Shown here: piece by piece, positions 43,213-51,603 of the stretch
Numbering within the stretch: position 1 is the first letter of the stretch
Layout: the number at the start of each line of letters is the position of its first letter
NCBI RefSeq assembly: GCF_001623075.1
Contig: NZ_LMCF01000032.1
Span: 1-64,000, forward strand
DNA length: 64,000 bases
Direction: 5' to 3'
Source of the DNA: Pseudovibrio sp. Ad37
GTDB taxonomy: Bacteria; Pseudomonadota; Alphaproteobacteria; Rhizobiales; Stappiaceae
Position numbers and translations under genes: made by a program
Notes under the pieces: generated by a model
Seen by the model: the letters and a program-made list of their open reading frames with translations, nothing else
The model's database searches: none
What the model was told of the DNA's origin: nothing

Positions 43213-43263
43213 GCACACTGCTGATTTCTCAGTGTTGGGGTACGTGGGAAGTCAGCAGTGTGC
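43213..43263. repeat. 12-bp-armed inverted repeat upstream of msrQ-like gene
   Basis: GCACACTGCTGA (43213-43224) and TCAGCAGTGTGC (43252-43263) are exact reverse complements separated by 27 bases. It sits 36 bases upstream of the msrQ-like start, so it could be an operator pair or leader stem. Confidence 0.75.
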
Positions 43264-43652
43264 GGCCGATTGCGACTGCGGTGTTCGCGTTCAACCTTGT
43301 CCAAACACTGGATTAGCTCTGACTTTTCCGCAAGAAATCAGATGTAACAAAATGTCTTGGGACTTGGTTGAGTTAGAGATCTAGCTGCTTCGTGGTGTCG
43401 GTTAAGTTATGGCCCAACCTATTGGAGGCATTAGGTAATTTAAGAAGCCCCGGCAATGACTCTCAAATCGTCCTTTCTGCATATGTTTATTGAAAGGCTT
43501 CCTCTATTACACTTTAACATGAGTTGCGTTGTTTTTGATGCAAATGTGGTTGCAAACAGCAACAGCAGCTGACGGTGCTCTGAAAAAAGCTCTGCCGGAA
43601 ACCTGTGACAGATTGTTGAGTGAGTTGTGTGCTGCGAATGTTGGCTGGGACT

Positions 43653-43691
43653 GAATGAAGGGAAAGAATGAAGGGAAAGAATGAAGGGAAA
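43653..43691. repeat. 13-bp tandem repeat, three copies
   Basis: GAATGAAGGGAAA occurs three times head to tail without a mismatch. It is noncoding and could vary in copy number by slippage. Confidence 0.9.
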
Positions 43692-43877
43692 GCTGGGGCT
43701 CAAAGCATCGGATTGATACTCAGCTTTCGGCTTTGAGCGAGATGTGCAGGTTTTAGATCTACCAAACGGACGGGTCTTCAGAGCTGTATACGTGTGAGTT
43801 GCCAACTGACAACATTGGTCTGGAAGGGATATCGGCACTCAGGTTGCATGAAAGGAGTGCCGATGTTTGGCGGGATG

Positions 43878-44138
43878 TTACAGGTTTAAACGCAAGACCT
43901 GAGATCGCTTCTGGAACTCTTCCTCATCTATTTCACCAGTCGCAAAACGTCTGCTGAGTATGTCTAGCGCTTCGGAAGTTTGGGACTTTGGCTCTTCAGG
44001 TTCAGCCTTGCGGGCGCTGTTTATACCTCCGAAATAACCGTAGGACCGGGCGATTAAAAAGCCGATTACGAGCAAGAGAATAAGAGTGATTGGGAATGGG
44101 AAAAAGTGAAATCCGTGCATTCCTGCTTGATGAAACAT
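43878..44138 (-). CDS. SHOCT-domain small membrane protein
   Basis: An 86-residue protein from ATG 44138, which has AAGGAGATCACC as a strong ribosome site. A Phe-rich start leads to one membrane helix (PITLILLLVIGFLIARSYG). The C-terminus EALDILSRRFATGEIDEEEFQKRSQVL is the SHOCT motif, a short helical oligomerisation module. Function unknown; such proteins are common in stress or envelope loci. Confidence 0.8.
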   Translation of the reverse strand: MFHQAGMHGFHFFPFPITLILLLVIGFLIARSYGYFGGINSARKAEPEEPKSQTSEALDILSRRFATGEIDEEEFQKRSQVLRLNL

Positions 44139-44266
44139 GGTGATCTCCTTGGGATATTTATTAGATATCTCTAGAATGGAGAGTACCGGCACGGCTTTCA
44201 AATTACATTTGTAATCAACTGTCTCAATCGCTTCACCTGCGGATAACGGTTACACTTTTATAAAAG

Positions 44267-44280
44267 TGGACAGCTGTCAA
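44267..44280. promoter_or_regulatory. TGGACAGCTGTCAA near-palindrome
   Basis: Differs in one base from the palindrome at 41778-41791, and identity continues into CTTTT after both. It lies between two divergent genes. Confidence 0.5.
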
Positions 44281-44390
44281 CTTTTCGAATTGGTGAGAGA
44301 TTTCCAATTTACGTCGAAACTATTCGCCGAATGAAATAGGATGGAAGGCGTGGCTCAGGTAGCATACTGACAGGAAAAAGAGGTGCCAGA

Positions 44391-44756
44391 ATGATCAAAA
44401 AACTCCCAGAAAGTTCGGAGAACATCCTCGGTTTTGAGGTGGATGGAAAAGTCGATCTTAACGAAGAAATGGAGCTGATTTCGCAGGTTGAGAACGTCCT
44501 CGACAAACATGCGAATGTCAGTGTGCTGGTGATTTTGAATGACCGAGCGAAGTGGGGCATCGAGGCTGGCTACGAAGATTTGAAATGGGCGATGACCCAC
44601 ATCAAGAGTTTTCATCGCATCGCAATCGTCTCTGATCGGAAGATTTGGGAGTGGCTCGTCGCGATCGATAGTCCGTTTGCGGCCATGCTTGGTATAGGTG
44701 AAAAGCACTTCGATATGGCAAATCTCGACAAGGCTTGGGAGTGGGTCAGAGAATAA
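44391..44756 (+). CDS. SpoIIAA-like/STAS-superfamily protein
   Basis: A 121-residue soluble protein. ILGFEVDGKVDLNEEMELISQVENVLDKH, then VSVLVILNDRAKWGIEAGYEDLKWAMTHIKSFHRIAIVSDRKIWEWLV, fits the SpoIIAA-like (STAS-fold) family of small bacterial proteins of unknown function. These often respond to stress. ATG 44391 follows GGTGCC weakly. It lies 31 bases upstream of the thioesterase gene. Confidence 0.75.
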   Translation: MIKKLPESSENILGFEVDGKVDLNEEMELISQVENVLDKHANVSVLVILNDRAKWGIEAGYEDLKWAMTHIKSFHRIAIVSDRKIWEWLVAIDSPFAAMLGIGEKHFDMANLDKAWEWVRE

Positions 44757-44787
44757 TTAGAGCCCTTCGGGAGGTGAGGATAGAGCG

Positions 44788-45204
44788 TTGATAGAGACCT
44801 ATCGCGGTGTAGTTTACCCCTACCAGTTGGACCATATGGGACACATGAATGTTCAGTGGTACACCGAGAAATTCGATGAGGCCAACTGGCATCTGTTCTC
44901 ACAAGCCGGGCTAAGCGCCACCTATTTTCGAGAGTACAACAGGGGTATGGCTGCCGTTCAACAAACCACAAAATACCATACTGAAGCGCTGGCGGGAGAC
45001 TTGCTTATGTGTCGATCCAGGGTGACGGACATTCATGAAAAGACGCTCTATATCCTCCATGAAATGCATAATGCTGAAACGCAAAAATTGATTGCGACCA
45101 CTGAACTGATATGCGCGCATCTGGATAGGAAAGCCCGCCATGCGTGCCCGTTTCCGCCAGACGTGCGGGCGGCGGCTAAGGCGCTTCTTATCGAGGGTAA
45201 CTAA
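44788..45204 (+). CDS. hotdog-fold acyl-CoA thioesterase
   Basis: A 138-residue 4-hydroxybenzoyl-CoA-thioesterase-like protein. YQLDHMGHMNVQWYTEKFDEANWHLF has the catalytic Asp and the helix of the hotdog fold; LAGDLLMCRSRVTDI and LIATTELICAHLDRKARHACPFP follow. It would release acids from CoA. The start is TTG 44788 with TGAGGA about 7 bases upstream. Same direction as the STAS-like gene. Confidence 0.82.
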   Translation: MIETYRGVVYPYQLDHMGHMNVQWYTEKFDEANWHLFSQAGLSATYFREYNRGMAAVQQTTKYHTEALAGDLLMCRSRVTDIHEKTLYILHEMHNAETQKLIATTELICAHLDRKARHACPFPPDVRAAAKALLIEGN

Positions 45205-45313
45205 GTCCTCCATCGCGTTTCAGGAAGGCTTTTCTGGTCCTAATTCGCGTTCTAGGTCGCAAGCATCCCGCCAAACTCCCATGGTTCCAACAGGCAAATC
45301 ATGGAGTTATCAA

Positions 45314-45922
45314 ATGGCAACAAAGCACAGCACCAAAGCCCTTATCGCGATTGGCGTAATAGCGATTGCGGCATACGTCACATTCTCATCAGGCATGGAA
45401 ACCTCTGAGACTCTCAGCCTTGAAGGTGTGCATTCAATCGCGATTTCAGGAAGCAATCTAGGTCTGCGTATCGTCGGAGGCAATAGTAGTTCAAGCGACA
45501 TCAAGCTTGATACAAGCGATGCAAGAGGCTGCTCTCTAACCGCTACAACATCTAAAAATGAAGATGGTCTTATGACCATTCAATTTGAAAGAAGCGGGTC
45601 CTGGAGGCTTGGGTGGTGTGACCCCGCAGCGACGCTCAGGCTGCCGAATTCGATGAACATCAGCGTTAAGATGGACAGATTAGCGGGCGACTTTGTGGGG
45701 CAGTTTAAGGACTTCGCTATCACCTCAGAGAAGTCTGTCATCTATTTCGACGGGAGCGTTTCGCGCTTCGATTTGGTTGGAGAGATGGCCGCGGTCTATT
45801 TGAAATTTGATGCAGATGTTCCAAAGGAAAACATCCGCATCAATGTTGAGAAGCTCGTGTCCAGCATCAACTTGGCGAAGGGGTGGAAGCACGCCACGAG
45901 CATTCTGCTAGAGATCTTTTAG
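45314..45922 (+). CDS. hypothetical exported beta-strand-rich protein
   Basis: About 202 residues from ATG 45314. STKALIAIGVIAIAAYVTF is an N-terminal membrane anchor or signal. The rest is strand-rich and Ser-rich, with VHSIAISGSNLGLRIVGGNSS and ATLRLPNSMNISVKMDRLAGDFVG resembling DUF4097-type adhesin-like repeats. Cys residues at RGCSL and GWCDPA may pair. The frame is open further up to 45140 but that part overlaps the thioesterase gene. Function unknown. Confidence 0.6.
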   Translation: MATKHSTKALIAIGVIAIAAYVTFSSGMETSETLSLEGVHSIAISGSNLGLRIVGGNSSSSDIKLDTSDARGCSLTATTSKNEDGLMTIQFERSGSWRLGWCDPAATLRLPNSMNISVKMDRLAGDFVGQFKDFAITSEKSVIYFDGSVSRFDLVGEMAAVYLKFDADVPKENIRINVEKLVSSINLAKGWKHATSILLEIF

Positions 45923-46986
45923 GCTGTCTCCACACTCTGCGCGGTACGGCTCTCCTTCCGCCATACACTGGGGCTCTTGCCTGTGACACGTTGGAACTCG
46001 CGATTGAAGTTGGACTTCGTTGTAAAGCCAACATCGTAAATGATCGTGGTGATGGGCTTGTCCGTTGTCTCTAACAGAAGACAGGCTTCAGCCACTCGGA
46101 ACCCATTGGTGTATTGTGGTAGGTTGATCTCACGCACTGTGTTGACAGCTGTCGAGATCTGGCGAGCCGGAACACGGAGTTTGCGAGCCAACCTATCGAG
46201 GGAGAGGTTTTCGTCCCGGTACAGATGCTCGTTCTGCATGAGTTGATCGAGTGCTTCGACCAGCACAATCTGTTCCTTGGTGGCTGATGCGGTCGTTGTT
46301 TCAGGTTCTGGCAACTGCGGTGTAGCCGCAGGTTTACGAGTAAACAGAATAGCGATTGTGACCAGCGCAAGCAGCATGAATAGGTTTGCAGTGCCTACGA
46401 TGGTTGCTGCATTGGTCCCCTTGTTCACGGCAAAGTCCGCTGCTACGACGAGGTCAACAAGTGCGGAGGTTGAGAAAATAGCGCCTGCGATCAGCTGTGT
46501 CTGGCGTGCCGGGAGCATTTGATCGATGGGCAGATGGCTGGCCCATTCCCACTGCCTGGTCGTCGCAGACCGGAAGAACAACAGACCGTAACCGAGATAG
46601 ACAACGACACTTGTAAGGTCGATCAGCACTGGGGCGTTGAAAGCGGGTGCCAGAGTGAGAGAGCTAAGAGAGGCAGCTGTTGCACCTATCGTCCAGCCGA
46701 CAGCTTTCTTCGAAAGGCGATCAGTGAGTTGAAGAAATGAGAGCCAGGTCGCAGGCGGCAACAACAATGCCAGCCCTATGAGCGACCAGGGTGGGAGACC
46801 ACCCATGCCCCACTTGATACCAAGAAGAAACGACTGGATTGCATAAAGGCTGATGGTTGCAATAAGCAGCGACGGAATTTTGCGTCCATACCCCACCATA
46901 AGGCGCAGCAGGATGAAGCATAAGAACAAGGCAGTAAAAAAGGGAAGGGGTAAGCTCGGCAACGCGCCAACTCCAATTGCAGACAA
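45919..46986 (-). CDS. AraC-family regulator with N-terminal membrane domain
   Basis: About 355 residues. The N-terminal 220 residues have seven to eight hydrophobic segments (PLPFFTALFLCFILLRLMV, LLIATISLYAIQSFLLG, WSLIGLALLLPPATWL and others). After a Pro/Thr-rich linker, the C-terminal AraC helix-turn-helix reads LSLDRLARKLRVPARQISTAVNTV, then KPITTIIYDVGFTTKSNFNREFQRVTGKSPSVWRKES. Such membrane-anchored AraC proteins are thought to sense lipids or envelope state. The start is uncertain: TTG 46986 fits best. It converges with the preceding gene by a 4-base overlap. Confidence 0.82.
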   Translation of the reverse strand: MSAIGVGALPSLPLPFFTALFLCFILLRLMVGYGRKIPSLLIATISLYAIQSFLLGIKWGMGGLPPWSLIGLALLLPPATWLSFLQLTDRLSKKAVGWTIGATAASLSSLTLAPAFNAPVLIDLTSVVVYLGYGLLFFRSATTRQWEWASHLPIDQMLPARQTQLIAGAIFSTSALVDLVVAADFAVNKGTNAATIVGTANLFMLLALVTIAILFTRKPAATPQLPEPETTTASATKEQIVLVEALDQLMQNEHLYRDENLSLDRLARKLRVPARQISTAVNTVREINLPQYTNGFRVAEACLLLETTDKPITTIIYDVGFTTKSNFNREFQRVTGKSPSVWRKESRTAQSVETA

Positions 46987-47040
46987 TGCTCTATATCTAG
47001 TCTGTCTGCGTTAGGAGTAAAAGAGCGTACTGTATTTCTT

Positions 47041-49434
47041 TTAGCGGCAGAGCTTTCGGGCAACATTGAGCACAAACATCCAGAGGATGGCTTGCGTCCA
47101 GACGATGCCGATCAGATCCCAACTGATAGCGGGAACAAGGAAGCCGGATCGACATATGACAACCGCGAGTAATTGAGTGGTGATTATTGCCATGAGCAAT
47201 TTCGCCGAAGGGCGTGGTGCCTGCCAGAACCAGTGATCGTGTCTGCAGACAAACAGGAGTAGATGTCCGGCCACAACCAGCTGCAAGAACATGACGCTCT
47301 GTAATTCAGCAGCGGGTACATCCAGCCAATGCCGCGCTGCCATCATCAGGGCAAAGTTCTCGACAACTGAAATGAGCCCAAGCACGGTTGCCGTGCGCAA
47401 CATGTTTCCGAGTTGCCATTCCATTGGCGCTGGTGCAGCCTCCGTGTTGTCGTAGGCGATGGTGATGATTGGGATGTCATCCAGCAGTGCCAGCATCACT
47501 ATCATGATGGCTGTCAGAGGCACCTCTTCCAACAACAGCACGCTGGCAGAGACAAACACCATCAGGTTGATTGTCATGGCCACGCGATAATCAACGTAGC
47601 TGATCATCCGTGCGAAGATTTTGCGTGCCTCTATAACTGCATCGGTGATGACGGAGAGGCCAGGCCGTGTCAGGATCAGATCAGCGGCAGATCGGGCGGC
47701 ATCTGTTGCACCTGAAACGGCAATGCCCACATCAGCTTGTTTCAATGCTGGAGCATCATTCACGCCGTCACCCGTCATGGCGACGTAATCTCCGGATTGC
47801 TGAAGTGCTTTGACAATGCCGTATTTGTGCTCGGGAAAGACACGGGCGAAGCCATCTGCGTTGACGATCTCCTCGCGAATGTTGGCTGGTAGGTTGTCCA
47901 TATCCTTGGTTTCAGAAAACACTTGGCTGGCGCTTTCAAGCGAGGTGCCAAGTCCGAGCTGTCCGGCGATCTCTCGGCCAATTGCAACATCGTCGCCTGT
48001 CACCATCTTTACCGCGATGCCAGCATTCTGGGTTTCTTCAATCACCGCTTTGGAATCATCACGGGGCGGATCAAAAAGAGAGAGGATCCCGAGCAGGCGT
48101 AACTCGTGTTTCTCGTTGGTCTTGGCGATGCCGAGTGCACGCAAGCCTTTGACGGCAAACTCGTGCACGGCACTACTGGCAGCGGCTTTCTCCTCTGGTG
48201 CATTTGTGCAAAGATCAATGACGACTTGCGGTGCACCTTTGATGACCTTGAACGCTCCGCTTGGACCAGAGACGCCCGCTTCTGTTCGTTTGCTCACGGG
48301 ATCAAACGGAGTGAATGTGTTTTGCTTGTAAAGTTCCAGCACGCCCCGTTCGGCTTTGCTGACAATCAGTTGGTCTATGACGTCCTTTTCAATGCTACTC
48401 GAGGCAAGAGCTGCCATAACGACCAGTTCTTTCTCGCTCTTCGCGTCAAACAACACGGGCTCGCCAAGTGTGAGTTCGTTTTTGGTAAGCGTCCCGGTTT
48501 TGTCAGAGCACAGCACATTCACGCCTGCCAGCTCTTCAATTGCCTGAAGATGCGAGACGATGGCTTTCTTCTTTGAAAGCGTGAGTGCGCCAAGAGCCAT
48601 AGTGACAGATAGAACTGCGGGCATCGCAACCGGGATTGATGCGATTACCAGTACGAGCACCAGCTCAATGATACCCAAAATGCTCTGCTGCAGATAAAGC
48701 TGTTTGATGATGATGAGTGCCGCAAGCAAGGCCGTGCCGAGAATGAGAAATTTGCCAATACCCAGAACGCTTTTCTGGAAATGAGAAATGTTGCCCGCGG
48801 ACTGAACCAGCTTTCCCGTGTTACCAAAGAATGTGTTGCCACCCGTCGCAGTCACAAGTGCCTGCATGGTGCCTTGCTTAATGATTGAACCGGAATACGC
48901 CACATCACCGATCTGCTTATCGACCGGGAGAGACTCGCCCGTCAGGGCTGCCTGGTCGACGGCAAGGTACGGTCCGCGTTCCAAAATACAGTCTGCCGGG
49001 ATGATGTCTCCGTTTTCCAGATTGATGATATCACCGGGAACGATTTCCTCTGCAGGAATGTCAGCCCACTTCCCGTCTCGTTTTACACGGGCTTTGAGCG
49101 CCATGGATGATTTCAGCGCCGCCAGCGCGTCAGCTGCTTTGCTGCTTTGAACAAACTCGATGCCAGAGTTGAGGATCAGCATAAACAGGATGATCGTGAA
49201 GTCGGCCCAGTGCTCGATGATGGCTGACAGGATCGCCGCAATTTCGATGAGCCACGGGATAGGCCCCCAGAATGTCAAAAGCAGCTGAGCCAGTTTGCTG
49301 GTCTTCTTTTCTTCCAGCGCGTTGGGGCCATATTGCTTCAGCCGGTTGGATGCGGTTGATCCCGTCAGTCCTTCCGATGAGCTTTCCAGGCGTTTGAATT
49401 CATCAGCTAAGCTGGGCTTATCCTGTTCAGCCAT
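47041..49434 (-). CDS. P3A-type proton-pumping ATPase
   Basis: About 797 residues from ATG 49434, with the P-type order: TGES actuator motif in AALTGESLPVDK, phosphorylation motif CSDKTGTLTKNEL, KGAPQVVIDLC nucleotide site, MTGDGVNDAPALKQADVGIAVSGATDAARSAADLIL hinge, and about ten helices. DFTIILFMLILNSGIEFVQ and PVAMPAVLSVTMALGALTLSKKKAIV are closest to plasma-membrane H+-ATPases of the Pma1 group. It would export protons and may serve acid tolerance. GTG 49458 is an alternative start. It is divergent from the quinone oxidoreductase gene. Confidence 0.88.
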   Translation of the reverse strand: MAEQDKPSLADEFKRLESSSEGLTGSTASNRLKQYGPNALEEKKTSKLAQLLLTFWGPIPWLIEIAAILSAIIEHWADFTIILFMLILNSGIEFVQSSKAADALAALKSSMALKARVKRDGKWADIPAEEIVPGDIINLENGDIIPADCILERGPYLAVDQAALTGESLPVDKQIGDVAYSGSIIKQGTMQALVTATGGNTFFGNTGKLVQSAGNISHFQKSVLGIGKFLILGTALLAALIIIKQLYLQQSILGIIELVLVLVIASIPVAMPAVLSVTMALGALTLSKKKAIVSHLQAIEELAGVNVLCSDKTGTLTKNELTLGEPVLFDAKSEKELVVMAALASSSIEKDVIDQLIVSKAERGVLELYKQNTFTPFDPVSKRTEAGVSGPSGAFKVIKGAPQVVIDLCTNAPEEKAAASSAVHEFAVKGLRALGIAKTNEKHELRLLGILSLFDPPRDDSKAVIEETQNAGIAVKMVTGDDVAIGREIAGQLGLGTSLESASQVFSETKDMDNLPANIREEIVNADGFARVFPEHKYGIVKALQQSGDYVAMTGDGVNDAPALKQADVGIAVSGATDAARSAADLILTRPGLSVITDAVIEARKIFARMISYVDYRVAMTINLMVFVSASVLLLEEVPLTAIMIVMLALLDDIPIITIAYDNTEAAPAPMEWQLGNMLRTATVLGLISVVENFALMMAARHWLDVPAAELQSVMFLQLVVAGHLLLFVCRHDHWFWQAPRPSAKLLMAIITTQLLAVVICRSGFLVPAISWDLIGIVWTQAILWMFVLNVARKLCR

Positions 49435-49627
49435 CCGGTCTTTCCATGGATTGAGCACTCATCATGGGAATATCTTCGCTGTTGCATGTAAACGGATGGT
49501 GAGAACAAGGAGAGCTTCCATGAACCGTGGTTTCCTGATTGCGAAGCGGCTTGCTCAAATTATTCAGGTTTGCGAGAGGGGAGGGGACTTGCACCTAGCG
49601 TCGTGGTTGCGCTGACTGTGTTTCCGT

Positions 49628-49647
49628 AACATACTCATGGGTATGTT
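49628..49647. promoter_or_regulatory. 20-bp palindrome, copy 1
   Basis: AACATACTCATGGGTATGTT is an inverted repeat with one mismatched arm position, 19 bases upstream of the quinone oxidoreductase ATG. It matches the site at 55408-55427. Confidence 0.8.
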
Positions 49648-49666
49648 TTGATTTGGGAGGGAAATC

Positions 49667-50653
49667 ATGCGTGCCGTTGTCTGCTCAGAATACGGACCAC
49701 CAGAAGCTCTGCGTGTGGAAGATGTTGAACGCAAGGAACCGAGGAAAGGACAAGTGCGGATTGCGGTGGAAGCTGCAGGCGTCAACTTTCCAGATACGCT
49801 GGTGATTGCGGGTAAGTATCAGATCAAGCCACCAATGCCGTTTGTTCCAGGCGGTGAAGTTGCGGGCAGAATTGAGGCCGTAGGTGAAGGCGTCACTCAG
49901 TTTGCACCGGGTGATCCCGTGATGGCTCTTCTGCTGCAACAAGGTGGCTATGCCGAAGAAGTTGTCGTTGACGCTTCAGCTGTGATGAAGCGGCCAGAAG
50001 CGATGGCTGCTCATGTTGCCGCCGGCTTTACGATGACCTACGGCACGTCCATGCATGCGTTGAAGCAACGTGCGCAGTTGCAACCGGGCGAAACATTGCT
50101 GGTGCTGGGCGCTGGCGGTGGTGTCGGGCTCACGGCTGTTGAACTGGGCAAGGTCATGGGCGCCAAGGTGATTGCCGCTGCCAGTTCCGCTGAAAAGCTG
50201 GAAGCCGCGCGGAAAGCGGGTGCAGATGAATTGATCAACTATTCCACGCAGGATCTGAGAGAGCGTCTTAAGGAGATCACGGGCAAGGCTGGCGTTGATG
50301 TTGTGTATGATCCGGTTGGCGGAGAGCTTTTCGAACAGGCACTCCGCTCAACAGCCTGGAATGGTCGCGCATTGGTTGTAGGCTTTGCTGCTGGCGATAT
50401 CCCGTCAATCCCCACCAACCTGCCTCTGCTGAAGGGCTGTGCCGTTATGGGCGTGTTCTGGGGTGCGTTCCGCATGAGGGAGCCGGATAAGGACCTTAAT
50501 AACTTCTCAGAGCTGTTTAAATGGTTCCAGGAAGGCAAAATCAACCCGACTGTTAGTAAGAGCTATTCTCTGGAGGAAGCCCCTCAGGCACTTCGAGACC
50601 TCATGGATCGACGTGTGGTAGGGAAGGTCGTTCTGGAAACCGGGAGGGAATGA
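49667..50653 (+). CDS. NADPH:quinone oxidoreductase-like zinc-free MDR
   Basis: A 328-residue medium-chain dehydrogenase. VEAAGVNFPDTLVIAGKYQIKPPMPFVPGGEVAGRI is the N-terminal GroES-like part without zinc ligands. VLGAGGGVGLTAVELGKVMGA is the NADPH-binding motif and VVYDPVGGELFEQALR a hallmark of the QOR group. GGGAGG precedes ATG 49667. It is the first gene of a two-gene operon, directly under the palindrome at 49628, and likely reduces an enone or quinone; in this cluster an enoyl-CoA reductase-like role is possible. Confidence 0.85.
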   Translation: MRAVVCSEYGPPEALRVEDVERKEPRKGQVRIAVEAAGVNFPDTLVIAGKYQIKPPMPFVPGGEVAGRIEAVGEGVTQFAPGDPVMALLLQQGGYAEEVVVDASAVMKRPEAMAAHVAAGFTMTYGTSMHALKQRAQLQPGETLLVLGAGGGVGLTAVELGKVMGAKVIAAASSAEKLEAARKAGADELINYSTQDLRERLKEITGKAGVDVVYDPVGGELFEQALRSTAWNGRALVVGFAAGDIPSIPTNLPLLKGCAVMGVFWGAFRMREPDKDLNNFSELFKWFQEGKINPTVSKSYSLEEAPQALRDLMDRRVVGKVVLETGRE

Positions 50654-51447
50654 AGATGCAACCCAGATTTGCAGGTCAGGCAGCCCTGATTACGGGCGCA
50701 GGCAGCGGCATTGGCCGCGCGACCGCGATCCGACTGGCGGAAGAAGGAGCTGCAATCGCTCTGGTGGACCTGAATGAGGACGGCCTTGATGAAACCGCAG
50801 GGCTGTTGCCAGAAGGTTGCCGTGCGCGGGTCTATGTCGTTGATGTTGCGAATGAAGAAGCGGTTGAGAGCTGCGTGGAGGCGGTTGAGAACACCTTTGG
50901 CGGTATCAGCGTTCTTTGCAACAATGCCGGGGTCATCTGCGAAGGCTCGTGGGGCGGAAGCCATGAGGACTTCAGCGACTGGCTCAAGGTTTATGAGGTG
51001 AATGTACTCGGCGCAATGCTATTCACCAAGTACACCCGCGAACAGCTCAAGGCTTCAGGTCAAGGTTCTATTGTGAATACTGCATCCGTTGCTGGAATCA
51101 GAGCCGGCGCTGGCGGCAATGCCTATAGCGCGTCCAAAGCTGCGCTCATCAATTTTACAAAAACATCCGCCTGTGATTTTGGCGAGCATGGTGTGCGTGT
51201 GAATGCGGTTTGTCCGGGGCTTATTGAGACCGGTATGACAAAACCTGTGTTTGATCACGCTCGCAGTGTTGGCAAAGAAGACAGGCTCGGCTCAAGAGCG
51301 GAACTGCGTCGGCACGGTGATCCTGCTGAAGTTGCAGCAACAATCGCTTTCCTTGCCAGCCGCGATGCCAGCTTCATCACCGGCCAGGCCCTCGCCGTTG
51401 ATGGCGGAAACACATCCTCCCTCAACATGCCGGGTATGAAGATCTGA
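50650..51447 (+). CDS. short-chain dehydrogenase/reductase
   Basis: A 265-residue SDR. TGAGSGIGRATAIRLAEEGAAIALVDLNEDGL binds NAD (Asp at the end of strand 2), NNAGV occurs at about 90, and catalytic residues are in NTASVAGIRAGAGGNAYSASKAAL. The C-terminal ITGQALAVDGGNT completes the fold. Its ATG overlaps the stop of the quinone oxidoreductase gene (ATGA). The pair probably acts on successive steps of one pathway. Confidence 0.88.
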   Translation: MKMQPRFAGQAALITGAGSGIGRATAIRLAEEGAAIALVDLNEDGLDETAGLLPEGCRARVYVVDVANEEAVESCVEAVENTFGGISVLCNNAGVICEGSWGGSHEDFSDWLKVYEVNVLGAMLFTKYTREQLKASGQGSIVNTASVAGIRAGAGGNAYSASKAALINFTKTSACDFGEHGVRVNAVCPGLIETGMTKPVFDHARSVGKEDRLGSRAELRRHGDPAEVAATIAFLASRDASFITGQALAVDGGNTSSLNMPGMKI

Positions 51448-51474
51448 GATGATTTTGGTTAGCCAAAAATAGAA

Positions 51475-51519
51475 AGAGCCAGTCTGCAACACCGGGCAAT
51501 GCTGTTGCGGACTGGCTCT
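51475..51519. terminator. terminator between converging operons
   Basis: AGAGCCAGTC pairs with GACTGGCTCT and inner TGCAACA with TGTTGCG, giving a stem of about 17 bp. It lies between the SDR stop and the end of the acyl-CoA dehydrogenase operon. Confidence 0.88.
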
Positions 51520-51603
51520 CGCTGATCCAAAGGGGTGGACCAGATGGCTTCAATTATGAAGTTACTTTAGAAATAATCACAAGTAGAATTACGGATTATA
51601 CAG

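Larger units (their letters stand above)
43178..43877. other. 700-bp noncoding region
   Basis: No coding frame is convincing; the longest one (43440-43838, minus) is Ser/Pro/His-rich with shadow-like composition. The region contains a 12-bp-armed inverted repeat (43213-43263) and a threefold 13-bp tandem repeat (43653-43691). Confidence 0.55.

Noticed and set aside
43440-43838. A 132-codon minus-strand frame in the 700-bp gap
   Set aside because: Composition is Ser/Pro/His/Thr-rich with no domain, no ribosome site, and it spans the 13-bp tandem repeat; it looks like a chance frame.
46143-46154. Third regulatory copy of the TTGACAGCTGTC motif
   Set aside because: It is inside the coding sequence of the AraC helix-turn-helix region and may be chance, so it is not annotated as a site.
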